From: an alpha proteobacterium L41A
GTDB lineage: Bacteria > Pseudomonadota > Alphaproteobacteria > Caulobacterales > Caulobacteraceae
Direction: 5' to 3'
NCBI GenBank assembly: GCA_000335735.1
Contig: AMYY01000006.1
Coordinates: 1-64,000 of the forward strand
DNA: 64,000 nt
Part shown: positions 44,647-53,799 of the stretch, in pieces
Numbering within the stretch: position 1 is the first letter of the stretch
Layout of the letters: each line of letters starts with the position of its first letter
Position numbers and translations under genes: made by a program
The notes under the pieces: model-generated
Database searches by the model: none
Seen by the model: only the letters and a program-made list of their open reading frames with translations
Told to the model about the DNA's origin: nothing

Positions 44647-45744
44647 TCAGGCGGGGCTGGAGGCCGTCTCGGCGACGTCGGTCTTGGCCGGAGCTTCGGC
44701 TGGACGTGAGGCGCGCGCGGCGGCTGGCGCCGGCGCGGTCGACTGGGCCGTCGGCGCGGGCAGGGCGCGGCCTTCCTGCGCCAGCACCATCGAATAGGCG
44801 ACCGCCTGTCCGGCCTGACGCGCGGTCTCGACGGGGTTGAGGCCAGCCTGAATCAGACGCGGCTGGTCCGCCGGCGCCGCGCGACGGGCGGCGTAGGTGA
44901 AGGTCCCGCCGGTGCTCGAACGGCCGCCGAAGCGATAGAACAGATGGCTGCCGACCTGGCTGACCTGCACCAGCGACGAACGCCAGCCCGGCGTCACGGC
45001 GGTGGTGTGGAAATGGGTCGCATTGCCGACGCGCGAGAAGACCGACCCCGACATGGCGTTGGAGGCCACGGTCCTGGCGCGGTTCCAGGCGGCCTGGTTG
45101 ACCCGGCCGCGCATCGCGCCCGAGCAGGTGAAGGAGAACTGGCAACCGGTGCTGCGCGCCGCGCCCTGGAAGACGACGCCGCAGACGGTCTTGGGGAAGG
45201 CGGGGTGGCGCACACGGTTCAGAACGACCTGGGCCACGGCCTTCATGCCGTCGGCGCCCTCGCCGCGGGCTTCATAGTAGACGGCCTGGGTCAGGCAATC
45301 GAGATCGCGGCTGGCGTCCAGGGCATTGGCGACGCGGAAGGCGGGCGCGGCCGTCGGTGCCGTCAGGCTGGCGCGGCGAAGGTTGGGGTCGCCGGGCGCG
45401 CGAAGTTGTTCGAGACGGGCGGCCAGCAGTTCGGACTGGCGGTCGCGCTGGGCCGAGCCGGCGCTGGTGTAGGGATCATGACGACGCGCAATTGTCAGGG
45501 CGCTGGCGTCGAGGCCGCCGGCGGCGGCGGCGAGGGCTTCTTCCGTGAACCCAGCGGCCGTTGCGCCCTGAATGCGTTCGGCCTGGGCGCGCAGCGTCGT
45601 CGCGCGCGCCGTCGTGCCGCCCAGATAGGCGCATCCGATCGCCAGTCCCATCAGACCGCCAAAGGCTGCGACAGCCGTCATGGGCTTGATCCTGGCCACA
45701 CGATCGGCGCGCAAAATGGCGCGCGTCTGCGAGGAATGCGACAA
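44647..45744 (-). CDS. SleB-like cell-wall hydrolase (paralog of 50539-51720)
   Basis: A 365-residue protein with a short basic N-terminus, one membrane anchor (about 23-40), a linker, and a Hydrolase_2 (SleB/CwlJ) domain around 135-245: CLTQAVYYEARGEG carries the catalytic Glu, followed by NRVRHPAFPKTVCGVVFQG and CQFSFTC. The tail is Ala/Pro-rich. I choose TTG 45744, with AGGA seven bases upstream and a sensible N-terminus; ATG 45681 would remove the basic cytoplasmic part. It likely cleaves peptidoglycan as a lytic transglycosylase-like enzyme. It is convergent with nadC. Confidence 0.85.
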   Translation of the reverse strand: MSHSSQTRAILRADRVARIKPMTAVAAFGGLMGLAIGCAYLGGTTARATTLRAQAERIQGATAAGFTEEALAAAAGGLDASALTIARRHDPYTSAGSAQRDRQSELLAARLEQLRAPGDPNLRRASLTAPTAAPAFRVANALDASRDLDCLTQAVYYEARGEGADGMKAVAQVVLNRVRHPAFPKTVCGVVFQGAARSTGCQFSFTCSGAMRGRVNQAAWNRARTVASNAMSGSVFSRVGNATHFHTTAVTPGWRSSLVQVSQVGSHLFYRFGGRSSTGGTFTYAARRAAPADQPRLIQAGLNPVETARQAGQAVAYSMVLAQEGRALPAPTAQSTAPAPAAARASRPAEAPAKTDVAETASSPA

Positions 45745-46194
45745 CGAGATAGTCCTGTTCAGCAGGGCGAGAAACGCGGCCCCCGGGGGTAGTCTTGCCG
45801 GCGAGGCGACCCAATTTGGTCGCGGTCCTGCCTGCAATTTCCGGCGCTCGGCTCACTGGCCCGGGCGTCGAGGACGGGCCTTTAGCCAGCCCTCTATGGC
45901 GGAAATGTGTTCGATTCGCAATCCGATGGTTAAGCCCTCAGATTCGACAGGTATTTTTTCGTCGCGGCGCTCTCTGTGGCTGCAAAATGGCGACGACGGC
46001 GCAATCAATAGTCCGAATACTGTATCCGACTACAGTTGCACTTGTTGTGTATAGATATGCTGTGGCGCGGCAAACTAACCGAATGGCCCAAAACTGTTTA
46101 GAATTATACCCGCTGCCCTACGCGGGACTAAAACCCAAGACGGGAACCGCAGCGTCGAGTTTGCGTTCAAGCGTGGCCTTTTGGAGGGACGTCC
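45745..46194. other. AT-richer intergenic region
   Basis: A 450-bp stretch between the divergent SleB-like gene and the glycine-zipper lipoprotein. It is less GC-rich than the surroundings from about 45930 to 46110. No open frame has protein character. The only assigned element is the stress-type promoter at 46143-46167. Confidence 0.5.
46143..46167 (+). promoter_or_regulatory. EcfG/SigT-type general stress promoter
   Basis: GGAAC (46143-46147), 16 bases, then CGTT (46164-46167) match the known GGAAC-N16/17-CGTT consensus of the alphaproteobacterial general-stress sigma factor. The start would lie about 20 bases before the ribosome binding site GGAGG and ATG 46195. Confidence 0.75.
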
Positions 46195-46380
46195 ATGTCG
46201 AAGATCATCGTTCTGACCGCCGCCGTGGCCACGGCGCTTACGCTGTCCGCCTGTGGCGCGACCATCGAACAGAAGGCCGCCAGCGGCGCGATCGCCGGCG
46301 CGGTCGTCGGCGGGCCGGTCGGAGCCGCAGTCGGCGGCGCTGCCGGCGCTGCTGTCGGTCAGGCGCAGAAGCCGAATTAA
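46195..46380 (+). CDS. Small glycine-zipper lipoprotein
   Basis: A 61-residue precursor: signal peptide with lipobox LSAC (Cys20), then a glycine-zipper stretch (GAIAGAVVGGPVGAAVGGAAGAAVG) able to pack in a membrane. Such YMGG/glycine-zipper lipoproteins are envelope-stress proteins in many proteobacteria. The ribosome binding site GGAGG is eight bases upstream, and a general-stress promoter lies immediately before it, consistent with stress induction. Confidence 0.85.
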   Translation: MSKIIVLTAAVATALTLSACGATIEQKAASGAIAGAVVGGPVGAAVGGAAGAAVGQAQKPN

Positions 46381-46625
46381 GATAGCTATGGTGGTGCGTG
46401 TTCATATCGCCGCGCTTGCGATACGGGCCACGTCGCCTATCTGATCGGAGTGTTGCGGCCACGCCGCCGCGACGCTTCAAATGACGCATCAGGCCGATTT
46501 GCGGGCTGCGAACCTTGATTTTCGCGCGCTTATCGGCTTTGTGCGCCCCGCTTCGGGCCGTGCGTGACGCAGCCTGACCCCCGACGACCGCCCTGGTCGC
46601 TCACAAGGAACCCTGACGCTTTCGC

Positions 46626-46982
46626 ATGAAAGATCTGAAGACCGGATTCTCCGACCGCATTACCGCCCAGCAAGAGGCCAAGAAGGCCCTGCTCGCCAAA
46701 TTCAAGCCCAAGGCCGCCGCGCCCGATCCCGAGTTCGACCGCCTGGCTGAAAAGCGTGCCGCCGAAAAGGAAGCCCTGCGTCAGCAGCACGAGCTGGCCA
46801 AGGCCGAGCTGCGTCGCGAGAAGGCCGAGAAGGAAGCCGCGCGTCTGGCCGCCGAACTGGCCGCCCAGGAAGAGATCGACGCCGAGAAGCGCGCCGACCG
46901 CAAGGCCCGCAAGCAACTAACCAAGGAAGAGCAGAAGGCCAAGCGCGACGCACGGTACGCCGCCCGCAAGGCCCGCCGCTAA
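46626..46982 (+). CDS. DUF6481-family coiled-coil protein
   Basis: A 118-residue, highly charged protein starting MKDLKTGFSDR and consisting mostly of one long Lys/Glu/Ala-rich helix, ending in a basic tail (KARKQLTKEEQKAKRDARYAARKARR). This layout is that of DUF6481, common in alphaproteobacteria; its function is unknown. A possible nucleic-acid or ribosome association is suggested only by its charge. It is followed by a terminator. Confidence 0.8.
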   Translation: MKDLKTGFSDRITAQQEAKKALLAKFKPKAAAPDPEFDRLAEKRAAEKEALRQQHELAKAELRREKAEKEAARLAAELAAQEEIDAEKRADRKARKQLTKEEQKAKRDARYAARKARR

Positions 46983-47009
46983 ATCCAGCTGCGGCTCCAA
47001 ACAGATCGA

Positions 47010-47037
47010 CGCGTCGCATCGCTGCGGCGCGTTTTTC
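47010..47037 (+). terminator. Rho-independent terminator after the DUF6481 gene
   Basis: A 10-bp stem (47010-47019 with 47024-47033, one G.T pair) closed by TCGC and followed by a T-run. It lies 27 bp past the stop and before the convergent hybrid kinase gene. Confidence 0.82.
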
Positions 47038-47061
47038 TTTGGCCATCATGTCCCCGGTTCT

Positions 47062-50000
47062 TCAGTTCGTCGGCGCGGCGCTGAGGCGTTCCAGCAGGGC
47101 GCGCAACTGGTCCGACGAATAGGGTTTGCGCAGCAGCGGCCAGACCGTGTCGGCCAGCACCGCATCGACATCCTCGCCGACGTAGCCCGACGTCAGGGCG
47201 ATCCGCAGATGGGGCCATTCGAGGGCGGCGGCGTGCGCCAGTTCCACCCCGCTCATGCCGCCCGGCATGACCACATCGGTCAGCATGACGTCGAACCTGT
47301 CGGCGTTCAGAAACTTCAGCGCATCGTCGCCCGTTTCGGCCCAGTCGACCTCCAGGCCGAACCCTTCGAGGATTTCCAGCGCGATCGACGCCACGCCTGC
47401 ATCGTCTTCGACCAGCAGAATCCGCCCGCCCTCCATCAGCGCATGGTCGCCTGCGACAACGGGGATCGGCGCATTGGCGGCGTCCTCGATGGAAAGCGGC
47501 GGCAGATAGATGCAGATTTCGGCGCCCTGTCCCGGCTCTGAGAAGATCTGAACGCCCCCGCCGGACTGGCGCGCAAAGCCATAGACCTGGCTCAGCCCCA
47601 GGCCCGTGCCCTTGCCGACGCCTTTCGTCGTGAAGAAGGGTTCGAAAACGCGATCTCTGATGTCCGGCGACATGCCCTCGCCGTTGTCGGACACGGCGAC
47701 ACACACATATTCGCCGGCCGGCAGTTCTGCGACCTGACCGTCCTCGACCTCGCAGATCCGTGTCTGGACCGTGATGCGGGCGTCTGGGCCCTTGGCGCCG
47801 GTGACGTCGCCCAGGGCGTCGCGGGCGTTGACGATCAGGTTCAGCAGTGCGGCCTCGAACTGGGCCGGATCGACATTGGCCCGCGCGCCGCCGCGCTTCA
47901 GCTTGACCTTGAAGTCCACCGCCTCACCGACGGCCCGGCGCAGCAGCGGTTCGCTCTCACGGATCAGGGCGTTCAGGTCGATCGGTTCGGGGCGCAGCGC
48001 CTGACGACGCGAGAAGGCCAACAGCTGATGCGTCAGGCTCTCGCCCCGTCGCGCCGCCGCCAGCGCCGCCTCGCCCAACTTCCTGCGCTTGGCCGCATCC
48101 TCGCTGCGCAGGATGATGTCGAGGGCGCCGATCACGACGGTCAGCAGATTGTTGAAGTCGTGCGCCACGCCCCCGGTCAGCCGACCCACCGCCTCCATCC
48201 TCTGGGCGTGGACCAGTTGCGCCTCGGCCTGAGCCTTTTCGATCAGGGCGGCGTCGACCCGTTCTTCGAGAAGCTCGTTGATCCGTTTCAGATCGTCCTC
48301 GGCCTTCTTGGCGTCGGTCACGTCCAGACAGGCGCCGACATAGCCCTGGAACACGCCGGAGGCGTCGAAGCGCGGCACGCCTTCGGTTCGCAGCCATCGC
48401 GGGCCGAGCGTCGGATGATTGATCCTGGTCAGGGCCTCGAACCGGTCCCGGGCCTCGAAGGCGCGCATGAAGGCGGCGGCGAAGACGCCTTCGTCGTCCG
48501 GGTGGATCAGTCGCCTCCAACTGTCGGGCAGATGCGCGTCGGCATCAACGCCGAAGAAGGTGCGATAGCGCCTGTTGGCGAACATCATCTGGGCGGCGTC
48601 GTCGCTCATCCAAATCAACGCCGGCGCGCTGTCGGCGACGGTGCGGAAGCGGTTCTCGGATTCTTCCAGCTTGGCTTGCGCGACGCGCATGTCCGTGACG
48701 TCGAAGGCCACGCCGACGAAGCCGACAATGTCCTGTCCCGCCAGCCGCGGACGAGAAAACGACTTGAGCCAGCGCCACTCGCCGTCATGGCGGCGGTAAC
48801 GCGCCTCCATAGAGAAGGGCTCACAGGTCGCTTCTCCAGCGACCGATTCCGTCAGAATGCGGGTCTGATCCTCGGGGTGGAGCGCAGCGCGCCAATCCAG
48901 GTTGAGGACGGTCTCATAGTCAGACCCGTAAAAGTCCACATAGGCCCGATTGACGAAGGCGCGCGTGCGATCCTGGTTGGTGACCCAGATCAGCACCGGT
49001 GCGGTGTCGGCGATGGCGCGGAACCGCTGCTCGCTTTCACGGGTCTCGTTTTCGGCACGCGCGCGTTCGACCTCGGCCCAGGTCCGCGCGGCGACCTCTT
49101 CAACCAGACTGACCTCAGCCTCGGTCCAAGGCCTCGGGGCGGCGGAGTGGAGGTAGAGGAAGGCGCGCAGACGTCCGGCCCGGATCAGCGGCGCGCGGAT
49201 CAGGGCGCGGGTCTGAATGTCCTCGAACGCCTTGGCGGACGCCGTCGTGCGTGCGTCCTCCCTGACGTCGTCGATCTGGATCGTGCGGCCTTGGTTCAGA
49301 TCCGCGATCAGGCCTTCGCCAAAGGCGTTGAGATCGAACTGGCCCTGAGCGCTGATCACGCCTGCGGTCCAGTCGCGGCTCATGGAGACGACACCGGCCG
49401 TCTGGTCGACCTCGCCGTAACCCACCCGGTCGACCTTCAGCAGCGCGCCCAGCCCGCTCTCGACCTCGGCCATGATATCGTCGGGATCGGTCAGGTCGCG
49501 CAGGCGATCGCTGAGATCCAACAGGAAGGCTTGTCTGCGTTCGGCCTGCGCCGCGCTTTGCAGGGCCTCGTGCGTCTCGGTCACGTCGAAAGAGATGCCG
49601 GCATAGCCCATGAAAGCGCCTTGGCCGTCGAAGCGGGGCCGCGCGATGGCCCGCATCCAGCGCCAAACACCGTCGCGATCCCGAACCCTCGCCTCCATCT
49701 CAAAAGGCTGGCGTCCGGCCGCGCCCGCGTTTTCAGCAGCCTTCACCTGCTCCAGATCTTCGGGGTGGACGGCCGACCGCCAGCCGCCCTGTTTGAGCGC
49801 CTCCAGGCTCATGCCATGCAGGTCGAACAGCGCTTCATTGACGAACTCGAACTCGCCTTGGGCGTCCATCAGCCAGATCGGCGAAGGAGCCGTGTCCGCC
49901 AGCTGTCGAAAGCGGGTTTCGCTTTCACTCAGTCGCGAGATGGCGCCTCGCAACGAGGCGCCGATGGCGGCGATGAACAGGCCGACCAGCAGGAAGTTCC

Positions 50001-50355
50001 AGGTCGCTGTGCCGCCGACAGCCTCTAGAATACCGTCATGGCCGGTCGCGGTGACGCCGACGATCGCCCAGCCGCCGCCTGTGCAGACGACAAGCGCCGT
50101 CAGGGCCCCGGTCCAGCCGCCCGCCAGCGCCGCAAGGGTGACGGCCGGGAGCAGAATGGTGAAGCCTGTCAGGTCGCCATAGAGGGGTGACGCTACCGCC
50201 CTCAACGCCAGGCCCAGCAGCGCGAATCCCGCGCCGACGATCAGACGGTGAGTGAACGAGGCCGTCGGCAGGCGCGCCAGGCCGACCAGCCAGCGATCCA
50301 TGCCCGCGATCCGCCGTTTCGATCCGCCTGCGCTCATACTGTCGGTTCGCCCCAT
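47062..50355 (-). CDS. Membrane-bound hybrid histidine kinase with PAS and GAF domains
   Basis: A 1097-residue sensor. Several membrane helices (about 30-140) resemble a MASE-type input. Then PAS (143-265), GAF (275-425), PAS (440-565), PAS (568-690), a HisKA domain with GGVAHDFNNLL (phospho-His about 730), an ATPase domain (NDARDALG, DNGEGM, GKGTGLGLSQVYG) and a C-terminal receiver with Asp in MLTDVVMPGG. Such kinases pass phosphate from His to their own receiver. No partner regulator is adjacent on this strand. Domain limits are estimated from motifs. Confidence 0.93.
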   Translation of the reverse strand: MGRTDSMSAGGSKRRIAGMDRWLVGLARLPTASFTHRLIVGAGFALLGLALRAVASPLYGDLTGFTILLPAVTLAALAGGWTGALTALVVCTGGGWAIVGVTATGHDGILEAVGGTATWNFLLVGLFIAAIGASLRGAISRLSESETRFRQLADTAPSPIWLMDAQGEFEFVNEALFDLHGMSLEALKQGGWRSAVHPEDLEQVKAAENAGAAGRQPFEMEARVRDRDGVWRWMRAIARPRFDGQGAFMGYAGISFDVTETHEALQSAAQAERRQAFLLDLSDRLRDLTDPDDIMAEVESGLGALLKVDRVGYGEVDQTAGVVSMSRDWTAGVISAQGQFDLNAFGEGLIADLNQGRTIQIDDVREDARTTASAKAFEDIQTRALIRAPLIRAGRLRAFLYLHSAAPRPWTEAEVSLVEEVAARTWAEVERARAENETRESEQRFRAIADTAPVLIWVTNQDRTRAFVNRAYVDFYGSDYETVLNLDWRAALHPEDQTRILTESVAGEATCEPFSMEARYRRHDGEWRWLKSFSRPRLAGQDIVGFVGVAFDVTDMRVAQAKLEESENRFRTVADSAPALIWMSDDAAQMMFANRRYRTFFGVDADAHLPDSWRRLIHPDDEGVFAAAFMRAFEARDRFEALTRINHPTLGPRWLRTEGVPRFDASGVFQGYVGACLDVTDAKKAEDDLKRINELLEERVDAALIEKAQAEAQLVHAQRMEAVGRLTGGVAHDFNNLLTVVIGALDIILRSEDAAKRRKLGEAALAAARRGESLTHQLLAFSRRQALRPEPIDLNALIRESEPLLRRAVGEAVDFKVKLKRGGARANVDPAQFEAALLNLIVNARDALGDVTGAKGPDARITVQTRICEVEDGQVAELPAGEYVCVAVSDNGEGMSPDIRDRVFEPFFTTKGVGKGTGLGLSQVYGFARQSGGGVQIFSEPGQGAEICIYLPPLSIEDAANAPIPVVAGDHALMEGGRILLVEDDAGVASIALEILEGFGLEVDWAETGDDALKFLNADRFDVMLTDVVMPGGMSGVELAHAAALEWPHLRIALTSGYVGEDVDAVLADTVWPLLRKPYSSDQLRALLERLSAAPTN

Positions 50356-50376
50356 CAGCGACGCGTTTGCGATGCT

Positions 50377-50401
50377 GGAACATAGTCTTACACCTTGCGT
50401 T
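50377..50401 (+). promoter_or_regulatory. EcfG/SigT-type general stress promoter
   Basis: GGAAC (50377-50381), 16 bases, then CGTT (50398-50401) followed by another T: a full match to the general-stress consensus. It reads away from the hybrid kinase toward the SleB-like gene at 50539, leaving a leader of about 130 bases. A TATAAG hexamer at 50471-50476 may belong to a second promoter. Confidence 0.65.
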
Positions 50402-50538
50402 TGGGGCGACCACCCCCTGACGCGCAGCGGGGCGTGATAACGGCGGTCGTCGTGACGCCGGAAAATGGCCTATAAGTCGGACTAGACGCGCGATCTCAGC
50501 GAACGGCCGGTGCGCCGATCGCGGTTGTTGGACCCTGA

Positions 50539-51720
50539 ATGACCCGCTTGCCCTGGAAGACGATGTGGAAGGCGCTGCGGCGTTCGGCGGCGGCCTTGCC
50601 CGCGGCCGGCGCGGTGCTGGGCGTCGCCATGGCTGCGGGGTCCAGCGTCCGCCCCGATATGGATCGCACGGCCGAGGGGGTCTCGCGCATCACCGGGGGC
50701 GACCTGGGCGCGGGTGGTCTGGCGGCGATCAAGGGGCGCCTGACGCCATCGCAACTGGCCTTGGCGATGCGGCATGATCCGAATCTGCTGCAACCGGCCC
50801 TCTATGGGCTGACGCCGGGCTGGGAAAGCCTGACCCTGGCCGGCAAGCCGGGACTGGAACCGGGCAAGAGCGGGCTGGAGGCCCAACGTCTGAACGCGGC
50901 CATGGCCCCGGCGTCCGGCGCGCTGCGTCCCGCCTTGCCGTTCGTGTTCAAGGGCAGCGTCCAGGATCGTCGCCGCGCCCTGCGCTGCCTGACACAGGCG
51001 GTCTATTACGAGGCGGCGCTGGAACCCGAAAACGGCCAGGCCGGTGTCGCTCAGGTCGTGCTGAACCGGGTTCGCGATCCCAACTACGCCAACACCGTCT
51101 GCGGCGTAGTGTTCGAGGGCGCCGAACGCGTCACAGGCTGTCAGTTCAGCTTCACCTGCGACGGCTCGCTGGGCCAGGCGCCGGTCGGCTGGGCCTGGGA
51201 GCGGGCGCGTAAGGTCGCTGAGCGCGCGCTGAACGGCGCCGTGGCTCAGGAGGTCGGGACCGCCACCCACTATCACGCCGACTATGTGCATCCCTGGTGG
51301 GCGCCGACGGTGGCCAAGGTGACGCAGATCGGCGCGCACATCTTCTATCGTTGGAAAGGCGTCTATGGCGAAACCGCCGCCTTCCGCAAAACCTACAATG
51401 GGCGCGAGCCGGCGATCGACGAGGCGCGCTTCTCGCGGCCTCGTCTGACGATCGCCGCCGGGGCGGCCACGGGCGGTCCCGATCCCGATGCCGTCGTCGC
51501 GGATGCGCCCCCGCGCACCGTCGAGGTCGACGGGCGCCAACGCGTCGTCGGCGTGATCAGCCTGGGCGGGCGGCGACTGCCGACGCGTGACGAGGTGGCG
51601 GCGATCAACGCCCAGCTTTCCGCCGTCGACCCATCATCGACGACGCCCAAGCCTGCGGCTCCGAAAGTCGAAGGCGTCCCCTCGATGGACGTCGAAGAAG
51701 TCGGCCGACCGGCGACCTGA
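50539..51720 (+). CDS. SleB-like cell-wall hydrolase (paralog of 44647-45744)
   Basis: A 393-residue protein with basic N-terminus, one membrane anchor (about 18-35), a variable linker and a Hydrolase_2 domain at about 150-275: CLTQAVYYEAALEPENGQAG with the catalytic Glu, NRVRDPNYANTVCGVVFEG, CQFSFTCDG and THYHADYVHPWW. The C-terminal 100 residues are Pro- and Val-rich. It shares motif order and anchor with the copy at 44647, from which the hybrid kinase separates it. A stress-type promoter lies upstream. Confidence 0.87.
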   Translation: MTRLPWKTMWKALRRSAAALPAAGAVLGVAMAAGSSVRPDMDRTAEGVSRITGGDLGAGGLAAIKGRLTPSQLALAMRHDPNLLQPALYGLTPGWESLTLAGKPGLEPGKSGLEAQRLNAAMAPASGALRPALPFVFKGSVQDRRRALRCLTQAVYYEAALEPENGQAGVAQVVLNRVRDPNYANTVCGVVFEGAERVTGCQFSFTCDGSLGQAPVGWAWERARKVAERALNGAVAQEVGTATHYHADYVHPWWAPTVAKVTQIGAHIFYRWKGVYGETAAFRKTYNGREPAIDEARFSRPRLTIAAGAATGGPDPDAVVADAPPRTVEVDGRQRVVGVISLGGRRLPTRDEVAAINAQLSAVDPSSTTPKPAAPKVEGVPSMDVEEVGRPAT

Positions 51721-51797
51721 CACCTTCATTGCAACGCTATAGGGCGTCAGGGCATTGATGCATGTTCCCGCACCCTGACGCCGACGAGGATAGCTGA

Positions 51798-53735
51798 TTG
51801 ACCCACCCTGATGTCGAAAGTCCTAGGTGGGACGAGGCAAGTCGGCTGGACGCCCTGAAACGCTATGGGGTCCTGGATACGCCCCCGGAAACGTCCTTTG
51901 ACGACATCGCCAAGCTCGCGGCGCGGATCTGTGACGCGCCCATGGCCGCTGTCAGCTTGGTCGATACGCAGCGTCAGTGGTTCAAGGCCGAGGTCGGCCT
52001 TGGCGTCAGTGAAACGCCTCGGTCCCAATCCTTCTGCGCCCACGCCATGCTTGGCGACGAGGCCATGGTGGTGACAGACGCAGAGGGGGATTCTCGTTTT
52101 GCAGACAACGCCCTCGTCACCGGCCCGCCGCACATCCGCTTCTACGCCGGCCACCCGCTGAAGACGCCAGACGGCGTGTCGTTGGGGGCTCTGTGCGTTC
52201 TGGACGACAAGCCGAGACCGGAAGGCCTCACCGAACTCCAGGCCCTGGCGCTGAAGACCCTCGCCGACCAGGTGATGAACCAGTTGGAGTTGCGTCGCGC
52301 CCTGCTTGACCGGGACACCAGCCAGCGCACGGCGCGTCTGGCGATGGAGGCGTCGGCCTATGTCGGGGCCTGGGATTGGGACATCGTCGAGAACAAGGTC
52401 GTCGCCGACGAGCGTTTTGCACGCATGTACGGGGTCGATCCTGTCGCCGCTCAGGCCGGGGCGCCGATCGAGATGTTCACGGCCAATGTCCATCCTGACG
52501 ATGTTGAGCGCGTGCGGGACGAGATCGACCGCGCCATGTCCGGCGATGGCGTATTCCTCTGCGAATATCGTCTGATCGCCAACGGCGTCGAGCGTTGGGT
52601 TCTGGTGCGCGGCCAGACCTATTTCGACGCGAAGGGGGACGCTGTTCGCCTTCCTGGCATCGCGGTGGACATCACCGACCGCCGACGGATTGAGACGGAT
52701 CTGGCCGAGACGGCGCGGGCCCTGAGCGAGAGCGAGGCGCGGTTCCGCGTTCTCGCCGACGCCATGCCGCAGATGGTCTGGTCGACGCTGCCTGACGGCT
52801 TCCACGACTACTACAATGCGCGCTGGTACGAGTTTACCGGCGTGCCGCTCGGCTCCACGGACGGCGAGGGCTGGAACGACATGTTCCACGCCGATGATCG
52901 CGACCGGGCCTGGACCGTCTGGCGTCGCTCACTGGAAACCGGTGAACCCTATGAGATCGAGTACCGCCTGAGACACCACAGCGGGATCTATCGTTGGACG
53001 CTGGGCCGTGCGGTTGCCGTGCGCGACGAAGCCGGCGAGATCACTCGTTGGTTCGGCACGCTGACCGATATTGACGAGTTGAAGCGGCTTGAGCAGGGGC
53101 GCGAACTGGTCAGCCAGGAGCTGAGCCACCGGATCAAGAACATCTTTGCGGTGGTCACGGCACTGGTCGCCTTGTCGGCGCGCCAGTATCCCGAAGCCAA
53201 GGCGTTCTCCGCCTCGCTGCGCACCCGGATCGCCGCCCTGGCGCGCGCGCATGAGTTCGTGCGTCCTCATACGGAGACGTCGAAGACCACGATCGGCGCG
53301 ACCACGCTGCATTCCTTCCTGTCGGACCTTTTCAAGGCTTATGCGGACGAGACCGGCGCGCCCCGTGTTGTGATCGAGGGCGAGGATGCGGTGTTCGACG
53401 ATCAGGCGGCGACTTCGGTGGCCCTCCTCTTCCACGAACTGGCCACCAATGCGGCCAAGTACGGGGCCCTATCCGAAAAGGGCGGGCTGGTCTCGCTGAG
53501 GACCGCCCGGAATGAGGATCGATTTGTGCTGACCTGGACCGAGACCGGAGGGCCGCCGATCCAAAATCCACCGGCGCGGACCGGCTTCGGTTCATCCCTC
53601 GCCACGCTTTCCGTGCAGGGACAGTTGGGTGGACGGCTGGAGCGCGAATGGCGTCCGGAGGGTTTGAAAATCGTCGTCGATCTTCCGGCGACGGCGCTTT
53701 CACGCCGGCGAGCCGCCCATGATCTCAGAAATTAG
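51798..53735 (+). CDS. HWE-family sensor histidine kinase (GAF-PAS-PAS)
   Basis: A 645-residue soluble kinase. A GAF domain (about 15-170, starting LDALKRYGVLDTPPE), two PAS domains (185-300, 315-435), then the HWE/HisKA_2 core: ELSHRIKNIFAVV with the phospho-His, HELATNAAKYGALS, and the W-x-E of LTWTETGG. Start TTG 51798 has GAGGA eight bases upstream. The receiver gene follows immediately. HWE kinases often feed the PhyR-EcfG general stress response or light/oxygen sensing. Confidence 0.93.
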   Translation: MTHPDVESPRWDEASRLDALKRYGVLDTPPETSFDDIAKLAARICDAPMAAVSLVDTQRQWFKAEVGLGVSETPRSQSFCAHAMLGDEAMVVTDAEGDSRFADNALVTGPPHIRFYAGHPLKTPDGVSLGALCVLDDKPRPEGLTELQALALKTLADQVMNQLELRRALLDRDTSQRTARLAMEASAYVGAWDWDIVENKVVADERFARMYGVDPVAAQAGAPIEMFTANVHPDDVERVRDEIDRAMSGDGVFLCEYRLIANGVERWVLVRGQTYFDAKGDAVRLPGIAVDITDRRRIETDLAETARALSESEARFRVLADAMPQMVWSTLPDGFHDYYNARWYEFTGVPLGSTDGEGWNDMFHADDRDRAWTVWRRSLETGEPYEIEYRLRHHSGIYRWTLGRAVAVRDEAGEITRWFGTLTDIDELKRLEQGRELVSQELSHRIKNIFAVVTALVALSARQYPEAKAFSASLRTRIAALARAHEFVRPHTETSKTTIGATTLHSFLSDLFKAYADETGAPRVVIEGEDAVFDDQAATSVALLFHELATNAAKYGALSEKGGLVSLRTARNEDRFVLTWTETGGPPIQNPPARTGFGSSLATLSVQGQLGGRLEREWRPEGLKIVVDLPATALSRRRAAHDLRN

Positions 53736-53799
53736 CGAAATGTTGAAACCAATCGGATCAACTCGCGTTCTGTACGCTCCCGAGCACAAACCTAACCTC

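Noticed and set aside
48028..50028. Plus-strand open frame of about 666 codons opposite the hybrid kinase
   Set aside because: It is a shadow; it lacks recognisable domains while the kinase motifs are continuous on the minus strand.
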